A DNA stretch of 44,033 nt from Herbidospora sakaeratensis (GCF_001570525.1 NZ_BBXC01000008.1:417530-461562); one strand, 5' to 3'. Counted from the first letter of the stretch, positions 17,458 through 26,284 are shown. The notes: a model not told the origin generated them from the letters alone. A program made the numbers and translations.

Positions 17458-17584
17458 GTGTTTCGACCTCCCATCGGAAACGCTGTCTGACTCTCCGAGT
17501 CTCGAAAGTCGTCATCGGCGGGTCAATGATCAGACGCGCCATCTCCGTTGCCCGTTCGCGCCCGGGAGTGGCCGGAAGCCGTCA

Positions 17585-18018
17585 TCACTCAGAAACGGGT
17601 GAACCGCCGTCCCTCCGGAGGCATCGGCCGCCGAAGAAGTAGCCGCCACCCTGGATGGAATGAACGCGGAGAGGAAGCCGCCGCAGGGCTCTCGATATCG
17701 CTGACCGGCTCAGCCGTCGCTCCAGGGCGTCACTGCCTAGCGGCCGGTAGAGCAGCATGGCCGGCCTGCTGTCCTGGGGGACTTCGAGGGGGATCCATCC
17801 GCGGGCACACCGGCCGACCCGCACCAGGCGGTCCTGGGGTACACGGGGACGCTGAACACGCCTTCGCTCATGAAGAGGGCAGGGGGCGGGCGAAACGGTC
17901 GCCGCCGTCCTCCGCGACACACGGCTTGACGTCTGCGGCGAAGTAGCGGAATCCGTCCTGGGGGAATCTTGATGCTCGATGGGGCGACCTGGAGTTCTGC
18001 GGAACAATCGCTATTCAC
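17585..18018 (-). pseudogene. Frame-broken gene of unknown function
   Basis: Coding-like segments with strongly G/C-biased third positions lie in different frames of the minus strand. GTG 18018 starts NSDCSAELQVAPSSIKIP; the next frame carries QDGFRYFAADVKPCVAEDGG and ends in TGA; a third stretch reads MSEGVFSVPVYP; the last reads QDRLVRVGRCARGW and then VPQDSRPAMLLYRPLG, open to 17585. Each switch falls in or beside a run of four or five C (twice at CCCCAGGAC). A one-base change at each would join all the segments. So this looks like a recently decayed gene (or local base-calling error), 24 bp downstream of the RNA methyltransferase stop. No family recognised. Confidence 0.5.
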
Positions 18019-18042
18019 AGAACCCCAGGTCAGCGAAGTAAT

Positions 18043-19275
18043 CTAGCCTCTGACCAGCAGCGCCACGCACTCCACGTGATGCGTCATCGGATACTGGTCG
18101 AAAGCGCGGATGTCAGCCAGGTCGTAGCCGTGTTCCCCGAACCACTTGATGTCCCGCGCCAGGGTCGCCGGATCGCACGACACGTACACGATCCGGGAGG
18201 CGCGCAGCCCCGCCACGCGATCCACGACCTCGCGCCCCAGCCCCGCCCGAGGCGGGTCGGTCACGACCAGGTCGGCGCGTTCGATCTCCAGCCGGTCGAG
18301 GGCCTCCTCGACCCGGCCGCGCTCGAAGGAGACCTGGGCGACGCCGCGCAGGTTCCACCGGGCGTCCTGCACCGCCTGGGCCTCGCTCTCGATGCCGAGC
18401 ACGGCGCCCGAGGGGCCGACCGCCTCGGCCAGGCCGGCGGCGAACAGGCCGGCGCCGCAGTAGAGGTCGAGGGCCCACTCCCCCGGCTTCGGCTGGGCGA
18501 AGTCGAGCACGGCGTCGAGCAGGGTCGCGGCGGCGCCGGGGTGGACCTGCCAGAAGCCGCTGGCCGAGACGCGGAAGTCGCGGTCGCCGACCCGTTCGGT
18601 CAGGGTTCCGTGGCCCTGGAGGACGCGGGTGCCGCGGCGGCCCTCGTCGAGCATCACGCTCGCGTCGATGTCGGGGATGCGCACCTCGCGGTGGGGCTTG
18701 GGGGTGACCACGACCGCGTGGTCGCCGCCGGTCGAGGCGATGAACTCCACCGACGACGCGCCGCGCCAGCCCTCGGTGGCGACGCGCAGTTCCTCGATCG
18801 CGGGGTCGGCGATCAGGCAGTCGGTCACCGGCTCGACGTCGTGGGACCGGTGGCGGCGCAGGCCCAGCAGGCCGTCGCGGCCGGTGGCGTACTGGACGCG
18901 GGTGCGCCAGCCGAGGCCGTCGGGCGCGCCGGGCACCTCCTCGACCGTGATCTCCCGCTCGATTCCCGCCAGGCGGGACAACTGTTCGGCCACGACGTCG
19001 GCCTTCAGGCGTCGCTGCGCCTCCAGGGAGGCGTGCTGCCAGTCGCAGCCGCCGCACTTGCCCGGCCCGCTGAAGGGGCAGGGCGGGGTCACCCGGTCGG
19101 GCGAGGGCTCCAGGATCTCCACCGCGTCGGCGCGGAGGAACCGGGCCGTCTCCTCGGTGACCCGGGCCCGCACGCGCTCTCCGGGAAGCGCGTGCCTGAC
19201 GAACACCACCCGCCCGTCGTGCCGGGCGACGCACCATCCGCCATTGGCCACCTGGCCCACCGTCAGTTCAAGCAT
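18043..19275 (-). CDS. TrmA/RlmD-family RNA (uracil-5-)-methyltransferase
   Basis: Class I SAM-dependent RNA methyltransferase of 410 residues. An N-terminal TRAM domain (1-60) is followed by [4Fe-4S] cysteines Cys66, Cys74, Cys77 (PCPFSGPGKCGGCDW) and Cys153. The catalytic domain has DLYCGAG (270-276), DPPRAG (340-345) and the nucleophile Cys367 in VSCDPATLARD. It methylates C5 of a uridine in tRNA or rRNA; which one cannot be told. It corresponds in gene order to M. tuberculosis Rv2689c. Start ATG 19275 abuts GGAGGG, so initiation probably relies on coupling with the KimA-like gene, whose stop is 7 bp upstream. Confidence 0.92.
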   Translation of the reverse strand: MLELTVGQVANGGWCVARHDGRVVFVRHALPGERVRARVTEETARFLRADAVEILEPSPDRVTPPCPFSGPGKCGGCDWQHASLEAQRRLKADVVAEQLSRLAGIEREITVEEVPGAPDGLGWRTRVQYATGRDGLLGLRRHRSHDVEPVTDCLIADPAIEELRVATEGWRGASSVEFIASTGGDHAVVVTPKPHREVRIPDIDASVMLDEGRRGTRVLQGHGTLTERVGDRDFRVSASGFWQVHPGAAATLLDAVLDFAQPKPGEWALDLYCGAGLFAAGLAEAVGPSGAVLGIESEAQAVQDARWNLRGVAQVSFERGRVEEALDRLEIERADLVVTDPPRAGLGREVVDRVAGLRASRIVYVSCDPATLARDIKWFGEHGYDLADIRAFDQYPMTHHVECVALLVRG

Positions 19276-19282
19276 CCCTCCA

Positions 19283-21331
19283 TCATGCCTTGGACTGACC
19301 GTCGGACCGACCGGACGAAGATCCATAAGGTCGTCGCACCGAGCCCGGCGCGGCCGGTTCGACCCGGCCGATGACCCGGTCGGCCGACTGGAGCTGCCAG
19401 GGCACGCTGGTGACCATGACCCCGGGCTTGAACAGCAGCTTCGCCTTCAGCCGCAGCGCGCTCTGGTTGTGCAGCAGGTGCTCCCACCAGCGGCCCACGA
19501 CGTACTCGGGGATGTAGACGGTCACCACGTCGCGCGGGGAGCGGCGGCGCAGCGACTTGACGTACTCGAGGATGGGCCGGGTGATCTCGCGGTAGGGCGA
19601 GTCGAGGATCTTCAGCGTCACGGGGATGCCGCGCCGGTCCCACTCCTCCTGGAGCCGCTGCGACTCGGCCGGGTCGACGCCGACCGAGACGGCCTCCAGG
19701 GTCGAGGGGCGGGTGGCGCGGGCGTAGGCCAGCGCCCGCAGCGTCGGCTTGTGGATCTTGGAGACCAGCACGATCGCGTGGTTGCGGGCCGGCAGCATCG
19801 AGGCGTCGACGTCGTCCTCCGGCGCCGACAACTCGGTCGCGACCGCGTCGTAGTGGTGCCGGATGCCCTTCATCATCAGGAACAGCACCGGCATGGCGAT
19901 GCAGACGATGTAGGCGCCGTGGGTGAACTTCGTGATCAGCACGACCACGAGCACGATCCCCGTCATCACGCCGCCGAACCCGTTGATCACCCGGGCCCGC
20001 ATCATCTGGAACCGGACCTTGGCGTCGGTCTCGGTGCGCAACATCCGGGTCCAGTGGCGGACCATGCCGGTCTGGCTGAGCGTGAACGACACGAACACGC
20101 CCACGATGTAGAGGTTCAGCAGCTTGCTGACGTCGGCGTCGAAGGCCCAGATCAGCAGGCCCGCCCCGGCGGCCAGGATGATGATGCCGTTGCTGAACGC
20201 CAGCCGGTCGCCCCGGGTGTGCAGCTGGCGGGGCAGGTAGCGGTCCTGCGCCAGGATCGAGCCCAGCACCGGGAAGCCGTTGAACGCCGTGTTGGCCGCC
20301 AGGAACAGGATCAGCGCCGTCACGGCCGAGACCAGGATGAACAGCAGCGTGCCCGGCCCGAAGACGGCCGAGGCGACCTGCGAGATGATCGGCTCCTGGT
20401 AGTAGTTCGAGCCGACCGCCGTGCCGTCGGGCCGCAGCAGGCCGCTGGCGACGTGGGCCGGCTCGGCGACCGTCACGCCCGCCTTCAGGCCGAGGAAGAT
20501 GATGCCGCTGAACATGCTGACGGCGACGGTGCCCATCAGCAGCAGCGTGGTCGCGGCGTTGCGGCTCTTGGGCTTGCGGAAGGCCGGCACCCCGTTGCTG
20601 ATCGCCTCGACCCCGGTCAGCGCCGCGCAGCCCGACGCGAACGCCCGCAGCACCAGGAACGCCATGGCGAACCCGGCCAGGTCCATCTCCTCGGGCACCA
20701 CGTCGAACCCGGCCGTCGGGGCGCGCAGCTCGTCGCCCAGGACGACCAGCCGGAACAGCCCCCACAGGATCATGCCGACCACGGACGCCATGAACAGATA
20801 GGTGGGCACCGCGAACGCGATGCCCGACTCGCGGATGCCCCGCAGGTTCATCAGCGTCAGGACCACCACGATGACGATCGCCACGAGCGGCTTGTGGGTG
20901 GCCACGAACGGGATGGTCGCGCCGACGTAGTCGACCCCGTTGGCGACCGACACCGCCACCGTGAGCACGTAGTCGACCAGCAGCGCGCTGGCCACCGTAA
21001 GCCCGGCGTTGGGCCCGAGGTTGACCGTGGCCACCTCGTAGTCGCCGCCGCCCGAGGGGTAGGCGTGCACGTTCTGCCGGTACGACGCCACCACCGTCAG
21101 CATGATCACGACGACGCCCACGGCGACCCACGGGCTGAAGTTATAGGCGGCGACGCCGGCGATCGAGAGGATGACGAGGATCTCCTGCGGCGCGTAGGCC
21201 ACGGAGGAGAGCGCGTCGCTGGCGAAGACCGGCAGGGCGACGCGCTTGGGCAGGAGCTGCCCGTGCAGTTCGGTGCTGCGCAAGGCGCGCCCGACCACAA
21301 GGCGCTTGACGAGATCCGTCACCTTTGGCAC
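19283..21331 (-). CDS. KimA-like APC-superfamily permease (probable potassium transporter)
   Basis: Membrane protein of 682 residues with about 12 helices of the APC fold (ALPVFASDALSSVAYAPQEIL, YPSGGGDYEVA, ALTGVEAISNGVPAFRKP) and a C-terminal cytosolic universal-stress-like domain from about 530. That domain carries VTVYIPEYVVGRWWEHLLHN and VMVTSVPW, close to what I recall of the C-terminus of Bacillus subtilis KimA, a c-di-AMP-regulated K+/H+ symporter. Usually annotated as amino acid permease (Rv2690c position). It is divergent from two TrkA/RCK genes, which supports a potassium role. GTG 21331 has no ribosome site but a TACGCT box 8 nt upstream; earlier in-frame codons would extend over that promoter. 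Confidence 0.88.
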   Translation of the reverse strand: MPKVTDLVKRLVVGRALRSTELHGQLLPKRVALPVFASDALSSVAYAPQEILVILSIAGVAAYNFSPWVAVGVVVIMLTVVASYRQNVHAYPSGGGDYEVATVNLGPNAGLTVASALLVDYVLTVAVSVANGVDYVGATIPFVATHKPLVAIVIVVVLTLMNLRGIRESGIAFAVPTYLFMASVVGMILWGLFRLVVLGDELRAPTAGFDVVPEEMDLAGFAMAFLVLRAFASGCAALTGVEAISNGVPAFRKPKSRNAATTLLLMGTVAVSMFSGIIFLGLKAGVTVAEPAHVASGLLRPDGTAVGSNYYQEPIISQVASAVFGPGTLLFILVSAVTALILFLAANTAFNGFPVLGSILAQDRYLPRQLHTRGDRLAFSNGIIILAAGAGLLIWAFDADVSKLLNLYIVGVFVSFTLSQTGMVRHWTRMLRTETDAKVRFQMMRARVINGFGGVMTGIVLVVVLITKFTHGAYIVCIAMPVLFLMMKGIRHHYDAVATELSAPEDDVDASMLPARNHAIVLVSKIHKPTLRALAYARATRPSTLEAVSVGVDPAESQRLQEEWDRRGIPVTLKILDSPYREITRPILEYVKSLRRRSPRDVVTVYIPEYVVGRWWEHLLHNQSALRLKAKLLFKPGVMVTSVPWQLQSADRVIGRVEPAAPGSVRRPYGSSSGRSDGQSKA

Positions 21332-21339
21332 GACTGAGA

Positions 21340-21345
21340 AGCGTA
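21340..21345 (-). promoter_or_regulatory. -10 box TACGCT of the KimA-like gene (leaderless)
   Basis: TACGCT on the minus strand ends 8 nt before the GTG start. Confidence 0.5.
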
Positions 21346-21429
21346 GCCGCCCTGACCAGGGACACGGCACGCGGCGGTGCCGGTAGACGGGATACTGTCC
21401 CCATCGACGTCTCGACATCGGCGGGGAGC

Positions 21430-22101
21430 ATGCACATCGTGATCATGGGGTGCGGGCGCGTGGGATCCACGCTCGCCCACATCCTGGAGGACAACGGCCA
21501 TTCGGTCGCGATCATCGATCGTGATCCCCAGGCGTTCCGCCGCCTGCGCGCGGGGTTCCGTGGGCGCCGGGTCACCGGAATCGGCTTCGACCGCGACGTC
21601 CTGGAAGAGGCCGGCATCGAGTCGGCCCAGGCCTACGTCGCCGTGTCCAGCGGCGACAACTCCAACATCATCAGCGCCCGGGTGGCCCGCGAGACCTTCG
21701 GCGTCGACAACGTCGTGGCCCGCATCTACGACCCCCGCCGCGCCGAGGTCTACCAGCGCCTGGGCATCCCGACCGTGGCCACCGTGCGCTGGACGGCCGA
21801 CCAGATCCTGCGCCGGGTGCTGCCCGAGGGCGCCGAGCCGCTGTGGCGCGACCCGACCGGCACCGTCGTGCTGGCCGAGGTCACCTACAACCCGGCCTGG
21901 ATCGGCACCCGCGCGGTCGACCTCGAGAACGCCGTCGGCGGCCGGGTCGCGTTCTTCAACCGGATGGGCGAGGCGGTCGTGCCGACCGAGGACACCATGC
22001 TCCAGGAGGGCGACGTGCTCCACGTCGTCGCCGTGGGCAGCCACATGGACCACATCAACAAGGTGCTGTCCGGCACTCCGGCCGAGACCGAGGAGAACTG
22101 A
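21430..22101 (+). CDS. ceoB: TrkA-family RCK potassium regulatory protein (CeoB)
   Basis: Cytosolic RCK/KTN protein of 223 residues. The N-domain has the NAD-binding motif MGCGRVGS (6-13) and the acidic strand end IIDRD. The C-domain (TrkA-C) covers about 140-220, with VPTEDTMLQEGDVLHVVA. It binds NAD(H) and gates a K+ transporter. ATG 21430 is preceded by GGGGAG, and GATACTGT about 40 nt upstream is a likely -10. Orthologous by position to M. tuberculosis ceoB (Rv2691). No TrkH/TrkG membrane subunit is near; the divergent KimA-like permease is the only candidate partner in view. Confidence 0.92.
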   Translation: MHIVIMGCGRVGSTLAHILEDNGHSVAIIDRDPQAFRRLRAGFRGRRVTGIGFDRDVLEEAGIESAQAYVAVSSGDNSNIISARVARETFGVDNVVARIYDPRRAEVYQRLGIPTVATVRWTADQILRRVLPEGAEPLWRDPTGTVVLAEVTYNPAWIGTRAVDLENAVGGRVAFFNRMGEAVVPTEDTMLQEGDVLHVVAVGSHMDHINKVLSGTPAETEEN

Positions 22102-22760
22102 TGCGCGTCACGATCGCGGGGGCGGGCGCCGTCGGCCGCTCGATCGCGGCCGAGCTCCTGGAGAACGGCCACGAGGTGCTGCTGATCGACATCGACCCCA
22201 AGGCCATCAAGATCGACAGCGTGCCGAGGGCCGAGTGGCTGCTCGCCGACGCCTGTGAGATCTCCGCGCTCGACGAGGCCGGGCTGAACGCCTGCCACGT
22301 CGTGATCGCCGCCTCGGGCGACGACAAGGTCAACCTGGTCGTCTCGCTGCTGGCCAAGACCGAATACGGCGTGCCGCGGGTGGTCGCCCGCATCAACCAC
22401 CCGAAGAACGAGTGGTTGTTCAACGAGTCGTGGGGCGTCGACGTCGCGGTCTCCACGCCGCGCCTGATCAGCGCGCTCGTCGAAGAGGCGGTCAGCGTCG
22501 GCGACCTGGTGCGGCTGATGACGTTCCGCCAGGGCCAGGCCAACCTGGTCGAGCTGACCCTGCCCGAAGACGCGCCCGTGGTGGGCCAGCGGGCCGGTTC
22601 GGTGCCGTGGCCGACCGATTCGGCGCTGGTGGCGATCCTGCGTGAGGGCCGGGTGCTGGTGCCCTCGGCCGACGACCCGCTCGAGGCCGGCGACGAACTG
22701 CTGTTCGTGGCCAGCCAGGAGGTCGAGGAGGAGCTGGCCCAGCTCCTCGCGCCCCACTGA
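22101..22760 (+). CDS. ceoC: Second TrkA-family RCK protein (CeoC)
   Basis: RCK protein of 219 residues, a paralogue of the preceding gene: IAGAGAVGRS nucleotide loop (5-14), LIDIDPKAI, then a TrkA-C domain with LVPSADDPLEAGDELLFVAS. The ATG overlaps the previous stop as TGATG, so the two are translated in tandem and probably form hetero-oligomers. Position matches Rv2692 (ceoC). It ends 4 bp from the end of the converging DUF3159 gene, with no hairpin between. Confidence 0.92.
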   Translation: MRVTIAGAGAVGRSIAAELLENGHEVLLIDIDPKAIKIDSVPRAEWLLADACEISALDEAGLNACHVVIAASGDDKVNLVVSLLAKTEYGVPRVVARINHPKNEWLFNESWGVDVAVSTPRLISALVEEAVSVGDLVRLMTFRQGQANLVELTLPEDAPVVGQRAGSVPWPTDSALVAILREGRVLVPSADDPLEAGDELLFVASQEVEEELAQLLAPH

Positions 22761-22764
22761 TCCG

Positions 22765-23439
22765 TTACGAGGTGGGCTGGGCGGTCCGGCCGCGGGCCAG
22801 CATCCAGCCCACCGTGGCCAGCGCGGCCAGGTAGACCGGCCAGCCGAGGGCGACCTTGGCGATGCCGAGCCAGAAGACGTAGTCGCTGCCCGCCAGGTAG
22901 AGCGGGATCTGCACGCTCAGTTTGATCAGGCCGGGCAGGGCCATGATCCACGAGAGCTTCACGCACAGGTCGACGATGCTCTTGTCGCGGTGCCAGGCGA
23001 TCGGGTCGTCGGGGTTGGTGGCCCCCAGGAGAAAGCCCAGGAACGGCCAGCGCACCAGGATCGACAAGATCATCAGCGCCTCGACGACCGCGATCCAGAG
23101 CATGCCGGGCAGGAACGCGTCCTCCGCGTTGCCGCTGCGCAGCGCGAAGAACGCGCCGATGCCGATGCCGAAGAGGCTGTTGAGCACGAACTGCGGCGTC
23201 GAGCGCTGCACGATGCGGGCGACCAGCAGCACCACCGACAGCGCGACCGACAGGATCACGGAGAACTTCAGGTCTTCGGTGAAGATCCAGGTCAGCGTGA
23301 AGGCGATCGTCGGCACGGCCGCCTCGACGGTGCCCCGCTTGCCGCCGAACGCCTTGGCGATCTGGGCCCTGACCACGGCCTCGACGGTCTCGTGGGCGCT
23401 CACCGGGGGTGGCGGCGCGGCCTCTTCGGCAGTGCTCAC
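22765..23439 (-). CDS. DUF3159 integral membrane protein
   Basis: Protein of 224 residues with about six transmembrane helices after a Pro-rich cytosolic N-terminus. Family-typical strings are AFGGKRGTVEAAVPTIAFTLTW, FVLNSLFGIGIGAFFALRSG, and DDPIAWHRDKSIVDLCVKLSW. Function unknown; it is a conserved neighbour of ceoBC and dut (Rv2693c position). GTG 23439 is taken because upstream codons overlap the OB-fold gene, which ends 20 bp earlier. Spacing implies one transcript with that gene. Confidence 0.9.
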   Translation of the reverse strand: MSTAEEAAPPPPVSAHETVEAVVRAQIAKAFGGKRGTVEAAVPTIAFTLTWIFTEDLKFSVILSVALSVVLLVARIVQRSTPQFVLNSLFGIGIGAFFALRSGNAEDAFLPGMLWIAVVEALMILSILVRWPFLGFLLGATNPDDPIAWHRDKSIVDLCVKLSWIMALPGLIKLSVQIPLYLAGSDYVFWLGIAKVALGWPVYLAALATVGWMLARGRTAQPTS

Positions 23440-23459
23440 GTGTGGTTCACCGTTCCTCG

Positions 23460-23846
23460 TCACCCGGTTGGGCGAAGTTCGTACCGCGGGTTGAACATGA
23501 CCTTGCGACCGTCTTGCAGGCTCACGAGGCCCTCGGCCCGGACCACCCGGCCCGGCTCGATGCCGACGATCTTGCGTCGGCCCAGCCAGACCAGGTCGAT
23601 GACGTCGGAGCCGTCGTACAGCTCGGCTTCGAGTGCCGGGGCGCCGCCTCGTGGCCGGAGGGTCACCGTACGAAGGGTACCGGCCACGCAGAAACGCTGG
23701 CGCTGGCCACACGCCGCGATGGGAGTGGCCCCGTGACTTTCGAGGTCTTCCTGTAGCTCGGCCGCCTCCAGCTCGGCCTGGCTGGTGGCCAGCCGCCGGA
23801 AGAAGCCGCGTAGTCCGCCCTTTTTGACGGGCTCCTGTGTGCTCAT
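23460..23846 (-). CDS. OB-fold nucleic acid-binding protein
   Basis: Protein of 128 residues. A basic N-terminus (VKKGGLRGFFRRLATS) and a short helix are followed by an OB-fold barrel: RFCVAGTLRTVTLRP, ALEAELYDGSDVIDLVWLGRRKIVGIEPGRVVRAEGLVS, and the final MFNPRYEL typical of this actinobacterial family (Rv2694c). Likely binds single-stranded nucleic acid; target unknown. ATG 23846 lacks a ribosome site but has TAGGCT 8 nt upstream. Confidence 0.9.
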   Translation of the reverse strand: MSTQEPVKKGGLRGFFRRLATSQAELEAAELQEDLESHGATPIAACGQRQRFCVAGTLRTVTLRPRGGAPALEAELYDGSDVIDLVWLGRRKIVGIEPGRVVRAEGLVSLQDGRKVMFNPRYELRPTG

Positions 23847-23854
23847 GATGCTTC

Positions 23855-23860
23855 AGCCTA
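23855..23860 (-). promoter_or_regulatory. -10 box TAGGCT of the OB-fold gene (leaderless)
   Basis: TAGGCT ends 8 nt before the ATG, in the 70-bp gap after the DUF3710 gene. Confidence 0.5.
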
Positions 23861-23916
23861 GGCGATGGGCGTCCGGGTGCATAACGGTCGCATATCGACC
23901 GGGCAAAAGCGGGAAT

Positions 23917-24618
23917 TCACCGGGTCTCGGTGATCTCCGGGCCGCGCTCGTAGGGGTCGTAGCCCTTGTCCTCCGACTGCTCCTCCAGGGCCTGGCGGGC
24001 CTCGGGCGGGAGCTGGAGCGGGATGCCCTCGCGGGGCGCCATCGGGTCGTCGCCCCGGACGACCACGACCTCGCGCACCACGCCCTCGAGGACGGCGGCG
24101 GCGTTGGGGTCGACGGCGGCCCGGCCGGTGATCACGGCCCGCAGGAACCAGCGCGGCCCGTCGACGCCGATGTAGCGGATCGGGGCGGCGGGGCCGTTCT
24201 CCTGCGGCACGACCGCGTGGAGCTCGGTGCCGAAGGGGCCCTCGGTCTCCTCGACGGTGCCCTTGGCCGACTCGACGTCGCGGGCGAGCTCGACCCGCAG
24301 GTCGTCCCACAGGCCCGACTTCTTCGGGGCGGCGAAGGCGTGCAGCTGCAGGGCGCTCTCGTGGGCCAGCACGAGCGCGCCGACGATCTGGTCGCCGGCC
24401 ACCTGGAGCTGGACCTCGAAGTCGGGCCCGATGGGCAGGTGGAGCCCGCCCAGGTCGACCCGGTCGGCCTGCGGGTAGCCGTCGGAGGCGTCCCACGGGC
24501 CGGACTCGCGGGGCGGGCCCGCGGGCGCGGAGGCCGTCTGCTGGCCGGGAGTGGGCTCGGACGGGTTGTCAGACGGGGTCTCGGCCGCGCCGCGTCGGCG
24601 TCGGAACACGATGGTCAC
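23917..24618 (-). CDS. DUF3710 domain protein
   Basis: Soluble protein of 233 residues. The first 55 are disordered and basic/Pro-rich, then the DUF3710 domain runs to the end (DLGGLHLPIGPDFEVQLQV, LQLHAFAAPKKSGLWDDLRVEL, RYIGVDGPRWFLRAVITGRAA). Function unknown; it is a constant downstream neighbour of dut in actinobacteria (Rv2696c). GTG 24618 lies 5 bp after the dut stop; a second in-frame GTG at 24609 is better spaced from AGGAAAG and may be the true start. Confidence 0.9.
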   Translation of the reverse strand: MTIVFRRRRGAAETPSDNPSEPTPGQQTASAPAGPPRESGPWDASDGYPQADRVDLGGLHLPIGPDFEVQLQVAGDQIVGALVLAHESALQLHAFAAPKKSGLWDDLRVELARDVESAKGTVEETEGPFGTELHAVVPQENGPAAPIRYIGVDGPRWFLRAVITGRAAVDPNAAAVLEGVVREVVVVRGDDPMAPREGIPLQLPPEARQALEEQSEDKGYDPYERGPEITETR

Positions 24619-24623
24619 CTTTC

Positions 24624-25061
24624 CTATCTGCCGGTGGAGCCGAAGCCGCCGGCGCCGCGCGCCGATCCGGGCAGCCGCTCCACCTCGTAGAACGCCGCCT
24701 TCTCGACCCGCTGGATGACCAGCTGGGCGACGCGGTCACCGCGCCGCAGCCGGACGGCCTCCTTGAGGTCGGTGTTGAGCAGCGTCACCTTGATCTCGCC
24801 TCGGTATCCGGCATCGACCGTTCCAGGCGCGTTCACCAGCGTCACGCCGTGTTTCGCGGCCAGCCCGGAACGTGGGTGGACGAACGCGGCGTAGCCGTCG
24901 GGCAGCGCGATCGCCACGCCCGTGCCGACCATGGCCCGCTCGCCCGGGAGCAACTCGACGTCTTCGGCCGCGTAGAGATCGGCGCCCGCGTCGCCCGGAT
25001 GGGCGTACGCGGGTAGCGGCAGCTCAGGGTCGAGCCGGTGGATCAGCACCTCGACACTCAT
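24624..25061 (-). CDS. dut: Deoxyuridine 5'-triphosphate nucleotidohydrolase (dUTPase)
   Basis: Trimeric dUTPase of 145 residues, hydrolysing dUTP to dUMP and pyrophosphate to keep uracil out of DNA. All five motifs are present: AGADL (25-29), PRSGLA (63-68), GTVDAGYRGE (80-89), GDRVAQLV (108-115) and the C-terminal arm GAGGFGSTG (136-144). ATG 25061 follows TAGGGT by 8 nt; that box includes the stop codon of the preceding AI-2E gene. It can therefore be made from its own leaderless mRNA as well as by read-through. Confidence 0.97.
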   Translation of the reverse strand: MSVEVLIHRLDPELPLPAYAHPGDAGADLYAAEDVELLPGERAMVGTGVAIALPDGYAAFVHPRSGLAAKHGVTLVNAPGTVDAGYRGEIKVTLLNTDLKEAVRLRRGDRVAQLVIQRVEKAAFYEVERLPGSARGAGGFGSTGR

Positions 25062-25069
25062 GGATCGCA

Positions 25070-25075
25070 ACCCTA
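25070..25075 (-). promoter_or_regulatory. -10 box TAGGGT of dut (leaderless)
   Basis: TAGGGT ends 8 nt before the dut ATG, and its TAG is the stop codon of the upstream AI-2E gene. Confidence 0.5.
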
Positions 25076-26242
25076 CCGGTTTGGACCACCCGGGACCGCG
25101 TCTCCCGCGCCTGGTGAGGGCTCTGGTTCGGGCGGGTCGGGTTCGACCGGCTTGGGCGGTTCGGCGGGCCGGTCGCGGCGCAGCTCGGGCAGCGCCCGGT
25201 AGATCACCGCCGTGACCGGGACGGCCACCACGGCCCCCGCGATGCCGCCGATGATGCCGCCGACGGCCAGCACGATGATGATGGCCAGCGGGTGGAACTC
25301 CAGCGCCCGGCCGACGATCAGCGGCTGCAGCACGTGGTTCTCCAGCTGCTGCTCGACCACCAGCACGCCGACGAAGATCAGGGCGTACACCCAGCCCTGC
25401 GAGCCGAAGACGACGAGGGTGGCGACGCCGCCGGCGAAGAAGATGCCGACGATCGGGATGAACGAGGCGAAGAAGATGAGCACCGCGAGCGGCGCCCACA
25501 GCGGCACCCGCATGCCGGCCAGCACGATGCCGATGACCACGGCGTGCACGGCCGCGACCGCGACGGTGCCCAGCACGTAGTGGGACAGGGTGCGCCAGGC
25601 GGCGCGCCCGGCCCGGTCGACCCGGTCGGCCGCGCCGCCGAACGCCCGCAGGAACCAGGCCCAGATGCGGTCGCCGTCCTTGAGCAGGAAGAACGTCACG
25701 AACAGCAGCAGCACGATCGCGGCCAGCGCCTCGACCAGGGCGGTGGCGCCGGTCAGCACGGTGTCGGTGATCTGGCTGCGCTGCTCGTTGATCTGCCGCG
25801 TCAGCTCCTCGACGAAGTCGGCGATCTGCGCCTCGCGCAGGTGGAGCGGCCCGGTGAGCAGCCACGCCTGCACGTCGCGCGCGGTCTGCTGGATCTGCGC
25901 GACCAGGCCGGGGAACTCGTCGTTGGCCCGGTTGCCGATCAGGAAGCCGAGGCCGCCGATGAACGCCAGGGCGACGAGCATGGTCGTCCAGGTGGCGTAT
26001 ATCGGCCGGAACCCGGCCCGGCGCAGGCGGCTGGTGATCGGGTAGAGCAGCGCCGTCAGCAGGAACGCGATCGCGACCGGGAGCGTCACGAAGCTCAGCC
26101 GGGCGAGGATCATGGCGAAGAAGTAGACGACCACGCCGATGACGATGACCCGCCACGACCAGGCCGCGACGATGTTCAGTGTGGGCGGTACGCCCGCCCG
26201 CCGGCCCTTCCCCGGATGGGCATGCTCACGTTCTGCGATCAC
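25073..26242 (-). CDS. AI-2E family transporter
   Basis: Membrane protein of 389 residues of the AI-2E/PerM/TqsA family: two N-terminal helices (WRVIVIGVVVYFFAMIL, FVTLPVAIAFLLTALLYP), a cytosolic helical stretch, then VLLLFVTFFLLKDGDRIW, a further helix cluster, and VEQQLENHVLQPLIVGRALEFHPLAIIIVLAVGG, the most conserved family segment. The C-terminus is Pro/Glu-rich. Members export quorum-signal, ion or metabolite; the substrate here is unknown. GTG 26242 has no ribosome site. It lies between valS (42 bp) and dut (11 bp) on the same strand. Confidence 0.92.
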   Translation of the reverse strand: MIAEREHAHPGKGRRAGVPPTLNIVAAWSWRVIVIGVVVYFFAMILARLSFVTLPVAIAFLLTALLYPITSRLRRAGFRPIYATWTTMLVALAFIGGLGFLIGNRANDEFPGLVAQIQQTARDVQAWLLTGPLHLREAQIADFVEELTRQINEQRSQITDTVLTGATALVEALAAIVLLLFVTFFLLKDGDRIWAWFLRAFGGAADRVDRAGRAAWRTLSHYVLGTVAVAAVHAVVIGIVLAGMRVPLWAPLAVLIFFASFIPIVGIFFAGGVATLVVFGSQGWVYALIFVGVLVVEQQLENHVLQPLIVGRALEFHPLAIIIVLAVGGIIGGIAGAVVAVPVTAVIYRALPELRRDRPAEPPKPVEPDPPEPEPSPGAGDAVPGGPNR

Positions 26243-26284
26243 GCGTCCAGCCTGGCACGGGAACAGGCCGGGCGCGCAACCGGA

